DNA of 64,000 nucleotides from NCBI RefSeq assembly GCF_014925385.1, contig NZ_JACSDK010000001.1, positions 868,001-932,000 of the forward strand, given 5' to 3'. The notes beneath the pieces were generated by a model. It made no database searches, was not told the DNA's origin, and saw only the letters and a list, made by a program, of their open reading frames with translations. This DNA is from Pelagibius marinus. GTDB taxonomy: Bacteria > Pseudomonadota > Alphaproteobacteria > Kiloniellales > Kiloniellaceae. Within the stretch, counting starts at the first letter, position 1, and every line of letters starts with the position of its first letter. Position numbers and translations under genes: made by a program. This document shows positions 37,231 to 47,382 of the stretch, in pieces.

Positions 37231-38562
37231 TTACTCGGCCGAGGCGTCGCTCGCGGCGGCGCCGTCGTTGCCTGCCTTGCTCTGCGGGGGTTTCCTGTAG
37301 CGCGCCAGCCAGGCGTTGACCAGCCCCCGCGAGCGGCCCAGCGCCAGGGCCTCGGGTCCCAGGGTGAGGCGCAGGGTCTCGCGGCCCGAGGTGATGCCCA
37401 GCAGCGCGATGCGGTGCAGGCGGCGCGCCGCCTCCAGCCACACCGGGCTGACCAGCAGGGAGATCACCGTGACCGCGACCAGCAGGCGGTGGCTTTCCCA
37501 GTCGATGGCGGCCACGGTCAGGCCTTGCGCGGCGAGGATGAAGGAGAACTCGCCGAGCTGGGCCAGCAGCACCGAGGAAAGGAAGGCCCGCGGCCAGGTC
37601 TCGCCCATGGCGCGGATCAGGCCGATGTTGAGCGCGGTCTTCAGGACGGCGACGAAGAACACCAGCATGACCACGATGCCCAGGTTGGCCCAGATGTACT
37701 GGATGTCGATCAACAGGCCGATGGCGAGGAAGAAGACCATCAGCAGCACCGTCTGGATGGGCTCGGTGTAGTGGATCATGGCGCGCCGGCTGGTCGAGTT
37801 GCCGATCACCAGGCCGGCCAGGAAAGCGCCGTAGGAGGCCGAGATGCCGAGCAGGCCGGACAGCGCCGCGGCGCCGAAGCAGAAGCCGAGGCCGGCCAGC
37901 GGCAGCAGTTCGCGGTTGCGCCCGATCTCGCGGGCGAAGGGCAGGCGCACCCGCTTGCGCTTGCCCAGGTAGGTGATGATCAGCGCCAGGAAGACGATGG
38001 ACAGCAGGATCTTGACGATGGACAGCGGGCCGATGCCGCCGTCGCCGCGGAAGGCGCCGATGATGAGGATCATGGGGATCACCGCCAGGTCCTGGGCGAT
38101 GAGGATGCCGATGGTGACGTAGCCGACGCGGGTGCGCTTTTCGCCGATCTCGTCCAGCATCTTGATGGCCACGGCGGTCGACGACAGCGCCACCACGAAG
38201 CCGACCACCACGGTCAGCGCCAGCGGCCAGTCGAGCAGCAGGCCCAGCAGGTACATGCCCAGGAAGGCGACGACGATCTGGAAGGCGGTGGTCAGCACCG
38301 CGACCTTCCACACCGCGCGGAAGTCGCGCAGGTTCAGCTCCATGCCGATGAAGAACAGCAGCATCAGCACGCCCAGCTCGGCCAGCAGCTGCACCTGTTC
38401 GCGGCTCTGCACGAAGCCGAAGCCGGAGGGGCCCAGCACGGCGCCGGCCAGGATGTAGCCCAGCAGGATGGGCTGGCGGAAGTAGCGCATCACCAGCCCG
38501 CAGCCGAGCGCGCCGACAACGACGATGGCCAGTTCGGTAATGCTGCTTGTGTGCCCTTCCAT
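37231..38562 (-). CDS. CPA2-family monovalent cation/proton antiporter (Kef-like)
   Basis: A 443-residue membrane protein with about twelve helices. Diagnostic stretches are YILAGAVLGPSGFGFV, LGVLMLLFFIGMELNL, VGFVVALSSTAVAIKML, and the ion-binding GISASYGAFLAGLVIGNS. The C terminus lacks a TrkA-N domain and is a short cytoplasmic tail, so this is the short KefB-like form. ATG 38562 (MEGHTSS) fits the family's start better than the upstream in-frame ATG. It likely forms a transcript with rnhB downstream. Confidence 0.9.
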   Translation of the reverse strand: MEGHTSSITELAIVVVGALGCGLVMRYFRQPILLGYILAGAVLGPSGFGFVQSREQVQLLAELGVLMLLFFIGMELNLRDFRAVWKVAVLTTAFQIVVAFLGMYLLGLLLDWPLALTVVVGFVVALSSTAVAIKMLDEIGEKRTRVGYVTIGILIAQDLAVIPMILIIGAFRGDGGIGPLSIVKILLSIVFLALIITYLGKRKRVRLPFAREIGRNRELLPLAGLGFCFGAAALSGLLGISASYGAFLAGLVIGNSTSRRAMIHYTEPIQTVLLMVFFLAIGLLIDIQYIWANLGIVVMLVFFVAVLKTALNIGLIRAMGETWPRAFLSSVLLAQLGEFSFILAAQGLTVAAIDWESHRLLVAVTVISLLVSPVWLEAARRLHRIALLGITSGRETLRLTLGPEALALGRSRGLVNAWLARYRKPPQSKAGNDGAAASDASAE

Positions 38563-38668
38563 GTGCCGAAACCTAGCACATGGAAGCATTTAAGTGATTA
38601 ACGCGGGGGTGGTGGTGCGTCGTTTCTCTCGCCCGGCCGTGGTCCGGCGCGCCCGGCGATCACGCCAA

Positions 38669-38730
38669 GCCTGCGCAGCTCTCTCCCAAGGTGGCGAGAG
38701 AGGGCGCCGCGAAGCGGGAGGGTGAGGGGC
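38669..38730. repeat. REP-like palindrome, family I (inverted partial copy)
   Basis: CCTGCGCAGCTCTCTCCCAA followed by GGGCGCCGCGAAGCGGGAGG and GTGAGGGG is the reverse complement, with changes, of the core of the repeat at 5637-5744. It lies in the 268-bp divergent gap between the antiporter and the persulfide dioxygenase gene, where I find nothing else supportable. Confidence 0.7.
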
Positions 38731-38830
38731 GCTCCCGCGGTGCCGGCGACGGCGAATGCTGTTGCCCGCGCGGCCGTCTCCGCTCACCATGGCCCTTAGT
38801 CGGCGCGCTTACTCTTGGATGCCAGGCCCC

Positions 38831-39901
38831 ATGCTCTTTCGCCAACTCTTTGATCCCCAGTCTTCGACCTATTCCTACCTGCTGGCCGACAGCACGACGC
38901 GCGAAGCCGTGCTGATCGACCCCGTCTACGAGCAGGTAAGGCGCGACGCGGCCCTGCTGGCCGAGCTTAACTTGAAGCTGGTTTACACTCTGGAGACCCA
39001 CGTCCATGCCGATCACGTGACCGGCGCCTGGATGTTCCGTCACCGCCATGGCAGCGAGATCGCCTTGTCCGGCGACAGCGGCGCCGAAGGCGCCGACCGG
39101 CTGCTGCACCATGGCGACAGGATCCCCTTCGGCGGACGTGAGCTCCTGGTGCGGGCGACGCCCGGCCACACGGCAGGCTGTCTGACCTACGTGCTCGACA
39201 ACGAAGGCATGGCCTTCACCGGCGACTGCCTGCTGATTCGCGGCTGCGGCCGCACGGACTTCCAGGGCGGCGATCCCAATCAGCTCTATGCCTCGGTGCA
39301 TACCCAGATCTTCACCCTGCCCGAGGACTGCCTGCTCTATCCCGGCCATGACTACCGCGGCCTCACCGTGACCAGCGTCGGCGAGGAGAAGTCCTTCAAC
39401 CCGCGCCTCGGCGGGCAGCTCAGCCAGAGCGACTTCGCCGGTTACATGGCGAACCTGGGACTCGATCATCCGAAGAAGATGGACGTCGCCGTGCCGGCCA
39501 ATCTCCTCTGCGGCAGGCCGCAGGACGATCACCTGCCGGAAGACGAGCCGACCTGGGCGCCGCTGACCTATACCTTTGCCGGGATCTGGGAGGTGCAGCC
39601 GCAGTGGCTGGAAGAGCACCTCAACGCCGCGCAGATTCTGGACGTCCGCGAAGCCGACGAGTTCGACGGCCCGCTGGGTCGCATTCCCGGGGCCAAGCTG
39701 ATCCCCCTGGGTTCCCTCGCCGAGCGGACGTCGGAGCTGCGCCCCGACAGGCCGGTCATCGCCGTCTGCCGGGCCGGGGGACGCTCTGCCCAGGCGACGA
39801 CGATCCTGCGGCGCGCCGGCTTCGGGCAGGTCGCCAATCTGGCCGGCGGCATGCTGCGGTGGCGCGCCCAGCGCTGCGTCGTCGAGGGCGGCCGGGATTA
39901 G
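38831..39901 (+). CDS. Persulfide dioxygenase-rhodanese fusion (MBL fold plus rhodanese)
   Basis: A 356-residue fusion. Residues 1-235 form a metallo-beta-lactamase domain of the ETHE1 type with THVHADHVTGAWMFR, ATPGHTAGCLTYV, FTGDCLLIRGCGRTDFQGG and PGHDYRGLTVTS. Residues about 250-350 form a rhodanese domain with the active-site Cys in VCRAGGRSAQAT. Such fusions oxidise glutathione persulfide to sulfite and exchange sulfur through the rhodanese. I chose ATG 38831 (MLFRQLFD); earlier in-frame starts add an atypical leader. The next gene begins 8 bp downstream. Confidence 0.92.
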   Translation: MLFRQLFDPQSSTYSYLLADSTTREAVLIDPVYEQVRRDAALLAELNLKLVYTLETHVHADHVTGAWMFRHRHGSEIALSGDSGAEGADRLLHHGDRIPFGGRELLVRATPGHTAGCLTYVLDNEGMAFTGDCLLIRGCGRTDFQGGDPNQLYASVHTQIFTLPEDCLLYPGHDYRGLTVTSVGEEKSFNPRLGGQLSQSDFAGYMANLGLDHPKKMDVAVPANLLCGRPQDDHLPEDEPTWAPLTYTFAGIWEVQPQWLEEHLNAAQILDVREADEFDGPLGRIPGAKLIPLGSLAERTSELRPDRPVIAVCRAGGRSAQATTILRRAGFGQVANLAGGMLRWRAQRCVVEGGRD

Positions 39902-39908
39902 CCGCGTC

Positions 39909-40736
39909 ATGCAGCGGCCCATGTCATTGAGTGTCGAGGAGCAGGCGCAGCGCCAGCGCCTGGAGGAGCGCTACCTCTGGGCCTGCGCGCCGGTCATGCT
40001 GGCCATCGAGCGGCGGGTCTGCGGCTGTGATTACGGCGGCACCAGTTGGACGACGCGGAGCGAGGCCGATCGCATGGCGGCGCGGCTCGCTTTGCGGCCG
40101 GGCGTACGGCTGCTCGACCTCGGGGCGGGTTCGGGCTGGCCGGGCCTCTATCTGGCGGCGACGACCGGCTGCGACGCAACCCTGGTCGACCTGCCCGTCA
40201 ACGGATTGAAGATCGCCCGCGACCGGGCGCGGGAGGATGGGCTTGCGAGCCGTGTGAGGGCGATGGTCGCCGATGCCGCGGCGCTGCCCTTTGCCGAGGG
40301 CGCCTTCGACGCCATCAGCCACAGCGACCTGCTGTGTTGCCTGAAACAGAAAGGCGAGGTGCTCGCCGCCTGCCGGCGCGCGGTTCGTGACGGCGGGCGC
40401 ATGGTGTTCACCGTGATCTCCGTCGCGCCGGACCTTCCGCCGGCGCGTTACCGCCTGGCCGTGGCGCGCGGACCGGAGTTCCTCGAAACGGACAGCGACT
40501 ACCCTGCCCTGCTGGCGGAAGCGGGCTGGGCCGTCGTCGAGTCGGACGACATCACCTCCGACTACGTGGGCTCCTGCCGCCGGCAGCTCGACGCCGACAT
40601 GACGCAGAAGGAGCCTTTAACGGCCCTCATCGGCGCAGAGGAGTTCGATCAGCGCCTGACCGACTGGCAGGGAAAGCTCGCGGCTCTGGACGACGGACTG
40701 CTCCGCCGCCGGTTCTTCGTCGCGGCGCCTGCGTGA
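39909..40736 (+). CDS. Class I SAM-dependent methyltransferase
   Basis: A 275-residue methyltransferase. Motif I is LLDLGAGSGWPGLYLA, the acidic residue ending beta-2 is in ATLVDLP, motif II is VRAMVADAAALPFAEGAFD, and the post-motif reads ISHSDLLCCLKQKGEVLAAC. The substrate is unknown. It starts 8 bp after the persulfide dioxygenase gene, so co-transcription is likely. ATG 39921 is an alternative start. Confidence 0.85.
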   Translation: MQRPMSLSVEEQAQRQRLEERYLWACAPVMLAIERRVCGCDYGGTSWTTRSEADRMAARLALRPGVRLLDLGAGSGWPGLYLAATTGCDATLVDLPVNGLKIARDRAREDGLASRVRAMVADAAALPFAEGAFDAISHSDLLCCLKQKGEVLAACRRAVRDGGRMVFTVISVAPDLPPARYRLAVARGPEFLETDSDYPALLAEAGWAVVESDDITSDYVGSCRRQLDADMTQKEPLTALIGAEEFDQRLTDWQGKLAALDDGLLRRRFFVAAPA

Positions 40737-40744
40737 CGGGCGCG

Positions 40745-41866
40745 CTACAGCAGTGAGAGCTGGCGGTCGTCGATTTTTGGGGGAGTGAACTGGAAGGTAT
40801 CCAGGCGGGCCAGGCCGCGGTTGAGGCCCAGACGCCGCTCGGCCTGCTTGAAGCGCTTGGCCAGCAGGTCGGCGTAGACGCCGCTGCCGCGCTGGCGCAG
40901 GCCGAATTCAGACTGGTAGAGGCCGCCCTCCCGGGTATCCCTCACCAGGCTCATCACCTTGGCCTTGCGCTCGGGGAAGTGCGCCTCCAGCCACTCGGTG
41001 AAGAGGTCCTTGATCTCCAGCGGCAGGCGCAGCAGCACATAGCCGCCGTGCCGGGCCCCGGCGCGCACTGCGGCGTCCAGCAGGGCCTCCAGCTCCATGT
41101 CGTTGATGGCCGGGATCATCGGCGCCGTCAGCACGCCGGCCGGCACGCCGGCGGCGTTGAGGGTGCGCAGCGCCTCCAGGCGGCGCTCCGGCGTCGGCGC
41201 GCGCGGCTCCATGACGCGGGAGAGCTTGCGGTCCAGGGTGGTCAGCGAAACCATCACCCGCACCAGGCCTTCGCGGGCCATGGGCGCCAGGATGTCCAGG
41301 TCGCGCAGCACCAGGTTGGACTTGGTGACGATGGTGAAGGGGTGCCGGGTCTCGCGCAGCACCTCCAGGATGGCGCGGGTGATCTTCAGGCGCCGCTCGA
41401 TGGGCTGGTAGGGGTCGGTGTTGGTGCCCAGCGCGATGGGCTCCGGCTTGTAGCCCTTGCGCGCCAGCTCCTTCCTCAAGAGGGCCGCGGCTTCGGGCTT
41501 GGCCAGCAGCTTGGTCTCGAAGTCCAGCCCGGGGGAATAGCCCAGCCAGGCGTGGCTCGGGCGGGCGAAGCAGTAGATGCAGCCGTGCTCGCAGCCCCGG
41601 TAGGGGTTGATCGAGCGGTCGAAGGGAACGTCGGGGGAAGAGTTCCGGGTGATGATGGAGCGGCTGGCGTCCCAGGTGACCTCGGTGAGCGGCCCCGGCG
41701 GCTCGGTCAGGTTGTCGGGGGAGCCCATAACGTCGGGGGAGAAGGTCTCCGGGGCCTCGCCCCAGCCGTCGTCGATGGCGACCCGGGTGAAGGGCTCGTA
41801 GCGCCCGCTGGCGTTGCTGACGGCGCCACGGCCCTTCTTCGGTCGCTGGGGGATCAGATCAACCAT
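40745..41866 (-). CDS. Radical SAM protein, PA0069/SPL-like family
   Basis: A 373-residue radical SAM enzyme. The iron-sulfur motif is CEHGCIYC (C-x3-C-x2-C) in SINPYRGCEHGCIYCFARPS. The sequence GTNTDPYQPIERRLKITRAILEVL and TLNAAGVPAGVLTAPMIPAIND are those of the PA0069 family related to spore photoproduct lyase. The biological substrate is unknown. ATG 41866 (MVDLIPQ) is preferred; no strong ribosome-binding site is seen. It is convergent with the methyltransferase gene. Confidence 0.88.
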   Translation of the reverse strand: MVDLIPQRPKKGRGAVSNASGRYEPFTRVAIDDGWGEAPETFSPDVMGSPDNLTEPPGPLTEVTWDASRSIITRNSSPDVPFDRSINPYRGCEHGCIYCFARPSHAWLGYSPGLDFETKLLAKPEAAALLRKELARKGYKPEPIALGTNTDPYQPIERRLKITRAILEVLRETRHPFTIVTKSNLVLRDLDILAPMAREGLVRVMVSLTTLDRKLSRVMEPRAPTPERRLEALRTLNAAGVPAGVLTAPMIPAINDMELEALLDAAVRAGARHGGYVLLRLPLEIKDLFTEWLEAHFPERKAKVMSLVRDTREGGLYQSEFGLRQRGSGVYADLLAKRFKQAERRLGLNRGLARLDTFQFTPPKIDDRQLSLL

Positions 41867-42151
41867 GAGATTGAAGTTAGCGTCAAAGAGTGAATAAAAC
41901 AAGAACAAAGCAGGAAAATCGTATTTCGGAAGCGGCGGAATCCCTGGCGCGAATCGGGACGACTCGAGTCGCCTGGATTGCCCCGGCCGGCGCCTACTTC
42001 AACTTGTGGTGGCGCATTTCGGGGCCACAATATCTTGATTCAATGGCGCCGCCGGCCGCGGCCACTCCGCCGCCGGATTGCGACTCAGGGCTGCAGAACA
42101 TCGGCTGAATGAGAACGGATGTTCTCCCCCCTGGTCCCGCAGACCGGGGCC

Positions 42152-42847
42152 TCACAGGAAGGTGGCGATTTCTTCCAGCGGCTTCTTCACCTTGGCGTGG
42201 CGGGGCACGGTCGCGTTCTCGGCGGCGTGGCCGGCGACCAGGATCATGTAGGGCTTCTCGTTTTCCGGGCGCCCGCAGATCTCGTTGAGGAAGCGCATGG
42301 GGTTGGGGGTGTGGGTCAGGGTCGCCAGCCCGGCGCAGTGCAGGGCGGTGATCAGCATGCCGGTGGCGATGCCCACCGATTCGCCGATGTAGTAGTTCTT
42401 GCCGATCTTGTGGTCGGCATCGACGCGGTAGCGCTCGGCGAAGATGACGATCAGCCAGGGCGCGCTCTCCAGGAAGGGCTTTTCCGCGTCGGTGCCCAGC
42501 GGCGCCAGGTCCTGCAGCCACTCCTGGCCCGCCTTGCCGGCGTAGAAGGTCTTCTCCTCGGCCTCCGCCGCCTCGCGGATGCGCTTCTTCACCGCCGCAT
42601 CGGCGACGGCGACGAAGTGCCAGGGCTGGTGGTTGGCGCCGCTGGGCGCCGTGCCCGCGGCGCGGAGGCAGTCCTCGATGATCTGGCGTGGCACCGGCTG
42701 GTCGGTGAAGTCGCGCAGCGTGTGGCGGGTCTTCATCTCGGCCAGGAAGCTGCGCGCCCGCTCGGCCATCTCGGCGTCGCTGAACTCGCGGCGGTCCGGC
42801 AGCGGGATGGGATCGTAGACCGGTGCGGCGAGACCGGAGTCGCTCAT
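42152..42847 (-). CDS. Nitroreductase-family flavoprotein (iodotyrosine deiodinase-like subgroup)
   Basis: A 231-residue FMN enzyme. The FMN-binding block is [20 protein letters not shown], followed by [19 protein letters not shown] and the C-terminal [20 protein letters not shown]. The 231-residue length and the SGANHQPW context resemble the IYD-like subgroup. Substrate cannot be assigned. It is upstream of the radical SAM gene on the same strand with a 285-bp gap in which I find no gene. Confidence 0.88.
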   Translation of the reverse strand: MSDSGLAAPVYDPIPLPDRREFSDAEMAERARSFLAEMKTRHTLRDFTDQPVPRQIIEDCLRAAGTAPSGANHQPWHFVAVADAAVKKRIREAAEAEEKTFYAGKAGQEWLQDLAPLGTDAEKPFLESAPWLIVIFAERYRVDADHKIGKNYYIGESVGIATGMLITALHCAGLATLTHTPNPMRFLNEICGRPENEKPYMILVAGHAAENATVPRHAKVKKPLEEIATFL

Positions 42848-42999
42848 GGTTGCTGTCCCCCCAAGGTGCGGGCGCCCGCGATTATTGATCGGCCCGACGG
42901 CGGCGGAGCGCCTCGACGCCCAGTAAAGCGGCTTCGCTTCGCGCTTTCAAAGGGGAAAGGCAAAGCCGCCATGAACTTTTCGTGCGGGTAGCGCCGGGA

Positions 43000-43545
43000 C
43001 TAGCTCGCGGCCTTGAGGTGTTCCTTCAGGCGCGGCATGAGCTCGACCAGGTTGCAGGGCCGGTGGCGGGAATCGAGCTGGAACTTCAGGATGTCCTCCC
43101 AGCCGTCCTTGCAGGCCGAGGGGGAGCCGGGCAGGGCGAAGAGGTAGGTGCCGTCGGCGACGCCGCCGATGGCGCGGCTCTGCATGGTCGAGGTGCCGAC
43201 CTTCTGGTAGCTGAGCATGCGGAACAGCTCGCCGAAGCCCTCGATCTCCTTTTCCATCACCTGCTTGAAGGCCTCCGGCGTCACGTCGCGGCCGGTCACC
43301 CCGGTGCCGCCGGTGGTGATGATGCAGTCGATCTCCGCGTCGGCGACCAGGGCCTTGAGCGCCGCGACGATCTTGTCGATGTCGTCGGTGACGATGTCGC
43401 GCCTGGCCAGCTTGTGGCCGTCGGCGGTGATCATCTCCTCCAGGCGCCGGCCGGACTTGTCGTCGGCCAGGGTCCGGGTGTCGGAGATGGTCAGGACAGC
43501 GATGTTAACCGGCAGGAAGGGGAGAGATTCGTCAATTCGAGCCAT
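43000..43545 (-). CDS. moaB: Molybdenum cofactor biosynthesis protein MoaB/Mog family
   Basis: A 181-residue protein. The molybdopterin-binding fold is shown by NIAVLTISDTRTLADDKSG, IITTGGTGVTGRDVTPEA, and FALPGSPSACKDGWEDIL. It adenylylates or inserts metal into molybdopterin, depending on subtype. ATG 43545 overlaps the end of the upstream lytic transglycosylase gene by 14 nt, which suggests coupling. I prefer MoaB over MogA by length and context, with moderate certainty. Confidence 0.88.
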   Translation of the reverse strand: MARIDESLPFLPVNIAVLTISDTRTLADDKSGRRLEEMITADGHKLARRDIVTDDIDKIVAALKALVADAEIDCIITTGGTGVTGRDVTPEAFKQVMEKEIEGFGELFRMLSYQKVGTSTMQSRAIGGVADGTYLFALPGSPSACKDGWEDILKFQLDSRHRPCNLVELMPRLKEHLKAAS

Positions 43546-45493
43546 TGAGCGCGACCTCGGCACGGGTTCCGTCCAAGGCTTCGTAGCGCGGCCAGTCGCC
43601 GCCTGCAAGTCGTTCCAGCGAGGGCGCCGGCTGGCCCAGGCGCTCGCGGTAGATCCACAGGTTGGTCAGCACCCGCTCGATGAAGAGGCGGGTCTCCTTC
43701 GAGGGCAGCGCCTCGATGAACAGCAGCGGGTCGTGGTCGGCCTTGATGGCGCGCTCCCACTTGCCCAGGTTGCCCGGACCGCCGTTGTAGGCGGTGGTCA
43801 GGCGGAAGAGGTCGCCCTGCACCCGCTCGTGTTCCAGCAGGTAGGCGATGTAGCGCTGGCCCAGCTCCATGTTGAGGCCGGGCTCGAAGAGCTCGTTGCG
43901 GCGCTTGCCGCGGTGGTAGTGGCGGCCCTTGGCCATGTAGCTGGCGGTGCGCGGCATGAGCTGCATCAGCCCACGCGCGCCGTCGGGGCTCTTGGCCTTG
44001 GTGTTGAAGCCTGATTCCTGCCGCATGAGGGCGAAGAGCAGGGCGCGGTCGACCTTGAAGCCGCTCTGCGGCTGCCACGGCGGAATGGGGTAGAGCGCCG
44101 CGTCCAGCGCGCCGCCGGTCTGCTCGCTGTTGCCGGCATGGGCCAGTTGGCGGCCCATGCGGAAGGCCAGGGCCGGCATCTTGGCGTACTGGGCCAGCGC
44201 CAGCAGCGCCTCGCCCATCTGCGGGTCGCCCCACTGGCCGGCGTTGACCAGTTCGCGCTCGGCGGTCTCGCGGTCGCCGATCTGCAGCAGCGCCAGGGCG
44301 CGGCTGCCGACGGGGCTCCGGCTCAGGCGGGCGGTCATCTCCGGGGCCATGCGGTGCGAGCCGAAGTCGAACTCGATGCGCATGCCCAGGGCGCGGCGCG
44401 CCAGCAGGCCGTAGAAGGTGCGCTGGTACTCGGCGGCGCGGCGCAGCAGCGGGCTGCTGCGGTCAGGGCGCTGCTGCTTCAAATGCGCGCGGGCGGCCCA
44501 GTAAGCGCCGGCGGCGGCGTTCCAGCCGGCCACGTTCCGGGACTCGGCCAGGGTCTCGAAGAAGACCGAGGCTTCGTCGATGTGGCCCAGGCGCCAGGCC
44601 GAGAGCCCGGCGATCCAGTTGATCATCGGCGCGGCGCGGCCGGAGCGGCGCGCGGCCGGCGCGGAGAGGGCGTAGGCGCGCTCGGTGTTGCCGTAGTAGA
44701 ACCAGCCGCTGGCCACCAGGGCGCGGGCTTCGTCCAGTTCCACCTCGTCCAGCAGGTTCTTGACCGAAGGCTGGTCCAGCAGCTTCTCGGTGACGGTGAA
44801 GCGCTGGCGCAGCACGTTGCGGCGCACCTGGCGCAGCACGCGCGACACCTTGCGGCGCGTCGCCTTGGAGCGCTTGCGCGGCGAGACGTAGTCATAGCTG
44901 GTGCGCTTGCCGCTCCAGGAAATGGCGGTCTTGGCCGTGGCCGGCGGCTTGGGCCGCCGGTAGTTGGCCGGGCGGCGCTTCAGGGCCAGCGTGTAGATGC
45001 GCTTGGCCTGGGGATGGTCGGCGTAGTGGTCCATCCACTCCTTCAGCTCCAGGTACTTGGAGCGGTAGGCCGTGGGGTGCAGGTAGCGCTGAGCCAGCAC
45101 GTGGCCCATGAGGTGCCGGTCGGTCAGGCCGGCGATCAGACGGTCGGCCTCCTGCCAGCGGCCGTCTTCCTGCAGCGCGAAGATACGGCGGTAGGCCTCG
45201 GCGTCGTGGCCCGACAGCACCGCCGGCAGGCCGTCCGGGCCGGCGTGCGAGGCAGAGGGACGATTGGGCGCCAGGCCGCCCGGCAGGGCGGCGGCGGGAT
45301 TCAGGTCCTGCGGCTGCAGCACCCCCGCCACCTGCCGGGGCGCAAGCTGCTGAGCGTCGGCGCTCTGGGGGGCGGTCCAGGCGAACAAAACCGCGGCGGC
45401 TGCGAAAACAACACCGCGCGCCGTCAGGCAAAGGTCATCAACCCCTTGCCGGGCACCACTCCTGGATTGCACTGCGACCCCCGTATTTTTCAT
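43532..45493 (-). CDS. Soluble lytic murein transglycosylase (Slt70-like)
   Basis: A 653-residue periplasmic enzyme with a signal peptide (ARGVVFAAAAVLFAWTAP... cleaved near ADAQQ). A long alpha-helical superhelix region precedes the SLT domain. The catalytic glutamate is in ALMRQESGFNTKAKSPDGA, followed by RGLMQLMPRTASYMA and TTAYNGGPGNLGKW. It cleaves peptidoglycan to 1,6-anhydro muropeptides. ATG 45493 is chosen since it precedes the signal; 39 more residues upstream are in frame but unlikely. Confidence 0.92.
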   Translation of the reverse strand: MKNTGVAVQSRSGARQGVDDLCLTARGVVFAAAAVLFAWTAPQSADAQQLAPRQVAGVLQPQDLNPAAALPGGLAPNRPSASHAGPDGLPAVLSGHDAEAYRRIFALQEDGRWQEADRLIAGLTDRHLMGHVLAQRYLHPTAYRSKYLELKEWMDHYADHPQAKRIYTLALKRRPANYRRPKPPATAKTAISWSGKRTSYDYVSPRKRSKATRRKVSRVLRQVRRNVLRQRFTVTEKLLDQPSVKNLLDEVELDEARALVASGWFYYGNTERAYALSAPAARRSGRAAPMINWIAGLSAWRLGHIDEASVFFETLAESRNVAGWNAAAGAYWAARAHLKQQRPDRSSPLLRRAAEYQRTFYGLLARRALGMRIEFDFGSHRMAPEMTARLSRSPVGSRALALLQIGDRETAERELVNAGQWGDPQMGEALLALAQYAKMPALAFRMGRQLAHAGNSEQTGGALDAALYPIPPWQPQSGFKVDRALLFALMRQESGFNTKAKSPDGARGLMQLMPRTASYMAKGRHYHRGKRRNELFEPGLNMELGQRYIAYLLEHERVQGDLFRLTTAYNGGPGNLGKWERAIKADHDPLLFIEALPSKETRLFIERVLTNLWIYRERLGQPAPSLERLAGGDWPRYEALDGTRAEVALNGSN

Positions 45494-45708
45494 CGACCCT
45501 AACCAAGTGATCTGCGGGCCGCAACCGCCGCCCTGGGACAAACAAGCGCCAAAGAGGGGGCGCCCGCGAGACTCACGCCCCAAGAAAGCCACATCTGGGG
45601 TTAAATCCACGTTAAATCAGATATTTGAAGGGAAATCGGCGGGGTTTCCGGCGGCCTTTCCCCGTGCCTTCTCAGGTCTTGCACGGCCCCCGGCAGCCCC
45701 CGGGCGGT

Positions 45709-46608
45709 CTAGCCGGCGGCGGCCGCGGCGGCCTCGGCCAGGCCCTCGCGCTCCATGGCCTCGGCGAAGGACAGCAGGTCGCGCCAGGCCTCGCGCTTCT
45801 GCGCCGGCTGGCGCAGCAGGTAGGCCGGATGCAGGGTCGGCAGGGCCGGGATGGGCTGCTCCAGGCGCGGATGGTGGTAGTCGGCCCAGCGCCCGCGCAG
45901 CTTCAGGATGCCCTCCGTGCGGTGCAGCAGCGTCTTGGCCGACATGCCGCCGACCAGCAGCAGCAGCCTGGGCTGCAGGACCTCGATCTGGCGCTCCAGG
46001 AAAGGCAGGCAGGAGGCGATCTCGGCCGGCGTCGGGTTGCGGTTCCCCGGCGGGCGCCAGTACAGCAGGTTGGTGATGTAGACCTTGGTACGGTCCAGCC
46101 CGATGGTCGCCAGCATGCGGTCCAGCAGCTGGCCCGCCGGGCCGACGAAGGGCTTGCCCTGGCGGTCCTCCTGGGCCCCCGGGGCCTCGCCGATGATCAT
46201 GATCCTGGCCTCGGGGTTGCCGTCGAACATGCAGAGATTGGTGGCCGTCGCCTTCAGGGGGCAGCCTTCGAAGTCCTCCAGGGCCCGGCGGATCTCCTCG
46301 ATGGTCTTGGCCGTCGCGGCCAGGCGCTGGGCCGAGGCCTGGGCCTCGCTGGCGGAGGTCAGGCTGGGGGCCGGGCGGGCCCGGGAAGGGGGGACCTGCG
46401 GCGCAAGGCTCTGCGCTGCCTGCGGGGGTGAGGCCGGTGGCGGGGCCGGCAGGCGCTGGGGCGCCTCCGCCATGCCCCGCGAGGGGGCCGCGGCGGGACG
46501 GGCCGCCGTGCGGTCGAGCGGAAGGGCGCCGATGGCTTCGTCGGCGCCGGCCTCGATCTGCCATTTCAGGGCTTCGAGGAAATCCTGCTCGCTGGGAGGC
46601 ATGGTCAT
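45709..46608 (-). CDS. Type 4 (Fe-S) uracil-DNA glycosylase
   Basis: A 299-residue protein. The N-terminal ~120 residues are Pro/Ala-rich linker. The family 4 core follows with [20 protein letters not shown] carrying two Fe-S cysteines, the active motif [40 protein letters not shown] with later cysteines, and [14 protein letters not shown]. It removes uracil from DNA. ATG 46608 (MTMPPSEQD) is the natural start; a longer frame to 46764 is a shadow extension. It points away from the adjacent membrane-protein gene. Confidence 0.93.
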   Translation of the reverse strand: MTMPPSEQDFLEALKWQIEAGADEAIGALPLDRTAARPAAAPSRGMAEAPQRLPAPPPASPPQAAQSLAPQVPPSRARPAPSLTSASEAQASAQRLAATAKTIEEIRRALEDFEGCPLKATATNLCMFDGNPEARIMIIGEAPGAQEDRQGKPFVGPAGQLLDRMLATIGLDRTKVYITNLLYWRPPGNRNPTPAEIASCLPFLERQIEVLQPRLLLLVGGMSAKTLLHRTEGILKLRGRWADYHHPRLEQPIPALPTLHPAYLLRQPAQKREAWRDLLSFAEAMEREGLAEAAAAAAG

Positions 46609-46702
46609 GACGGGCGCCAGGATAGCACCGGCGCCCCCGCCGCAGAAAGCCGGGACCGCCGCCAGCGGCAATAAAACGGCGGACGTGGAAAGCGAGGGAG
46701 GC

Positions 46703-47191
46703 TTAGTGGTAGAGCGGCGAGACGACCAGCACCAGCAGCACGTTGCCCAGGATGAGCGCCGCAATCATGAACACCAGCAGTGTGTAGCGGTGAACGTTGG
46801 CTTCGCGCGAGGATTTGATGGCGCGGGTGAACTGGGAGAAGCTGGAGAAGTGCCCGGCGATGTCGCGCAGCTTCTCGCGCTCGGTATTCTGCCAGACTTG
46901 GTAGAGCGCCAGCATGTAGATCACCGCGCAGGAGCACAGGAAGCTGATGGCGATGATCAGATTGGTGATCGTGGCGTTGTAGGGGACCAGCTGGGCCAAA
47001 GCGATCAGACCGCCGAAGACCAGCAGGGTCGAGCCCAGGGACTTCCACTGGTGGGCCTTGGCGAAGCGGATGGAATCGGCCGACTCCTTATACAGCATGC
47101 ACATTTCGGCATGCGTCAGCTCGTCCAGCTCGCTGGGCGTGTTTTCGCGGATCGGCTCGTCGCCGAGATCCCGGATTTCCTGTGCAACCAT
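46703..47191 (-). CDS. Membrane protein of unknown function
   Basis: A 162-residue protein. A soluble N-terminal part ([19 protein letters not shown]) precedes three predicted membrane helices near residues 50-70, 78-98 and 138-158, with a charged loop [20 protein letters not shown] between the second and third. I do not recognise the family. It is upstream of the uracil-DNA glycosylase gene on the same strand and divergent from the ETF-QO gene. Confidence 0.75.
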   Translation of the reverse strand: MVAQEIRDLGDEPIRENTPSELDELTHAEMCMLYKESADSIRFAKAHQWKSLGSTLLVFGGLIALAQLVPYNATITNLIIAISFLCSCAVIYMLALYQVWQNTEREKLRDIAGHFSSFSQFTRAIKSSREANVHRYTLLVFMIAALILGNVLLVLVVSPLYH

Positions 47192-47382
47192 GGTTTGCGG
47201 TCTCCAACGCCCCTATCCTCGGGCGGAAAGGTAAATTTTTAGGAAAGCCCGGCTGTGGAGGCCCGGAGAGGTGCCCGGAGGACGCCCGCAGGCGAAAGGG
47301 CGGCGCGGCGGGTGGGCTTTGCTCCGGACGGCGGGCTGTACTATGTAGGGCCGCGGCGGGGCCGGAGGGGCCGCCCGCCGGC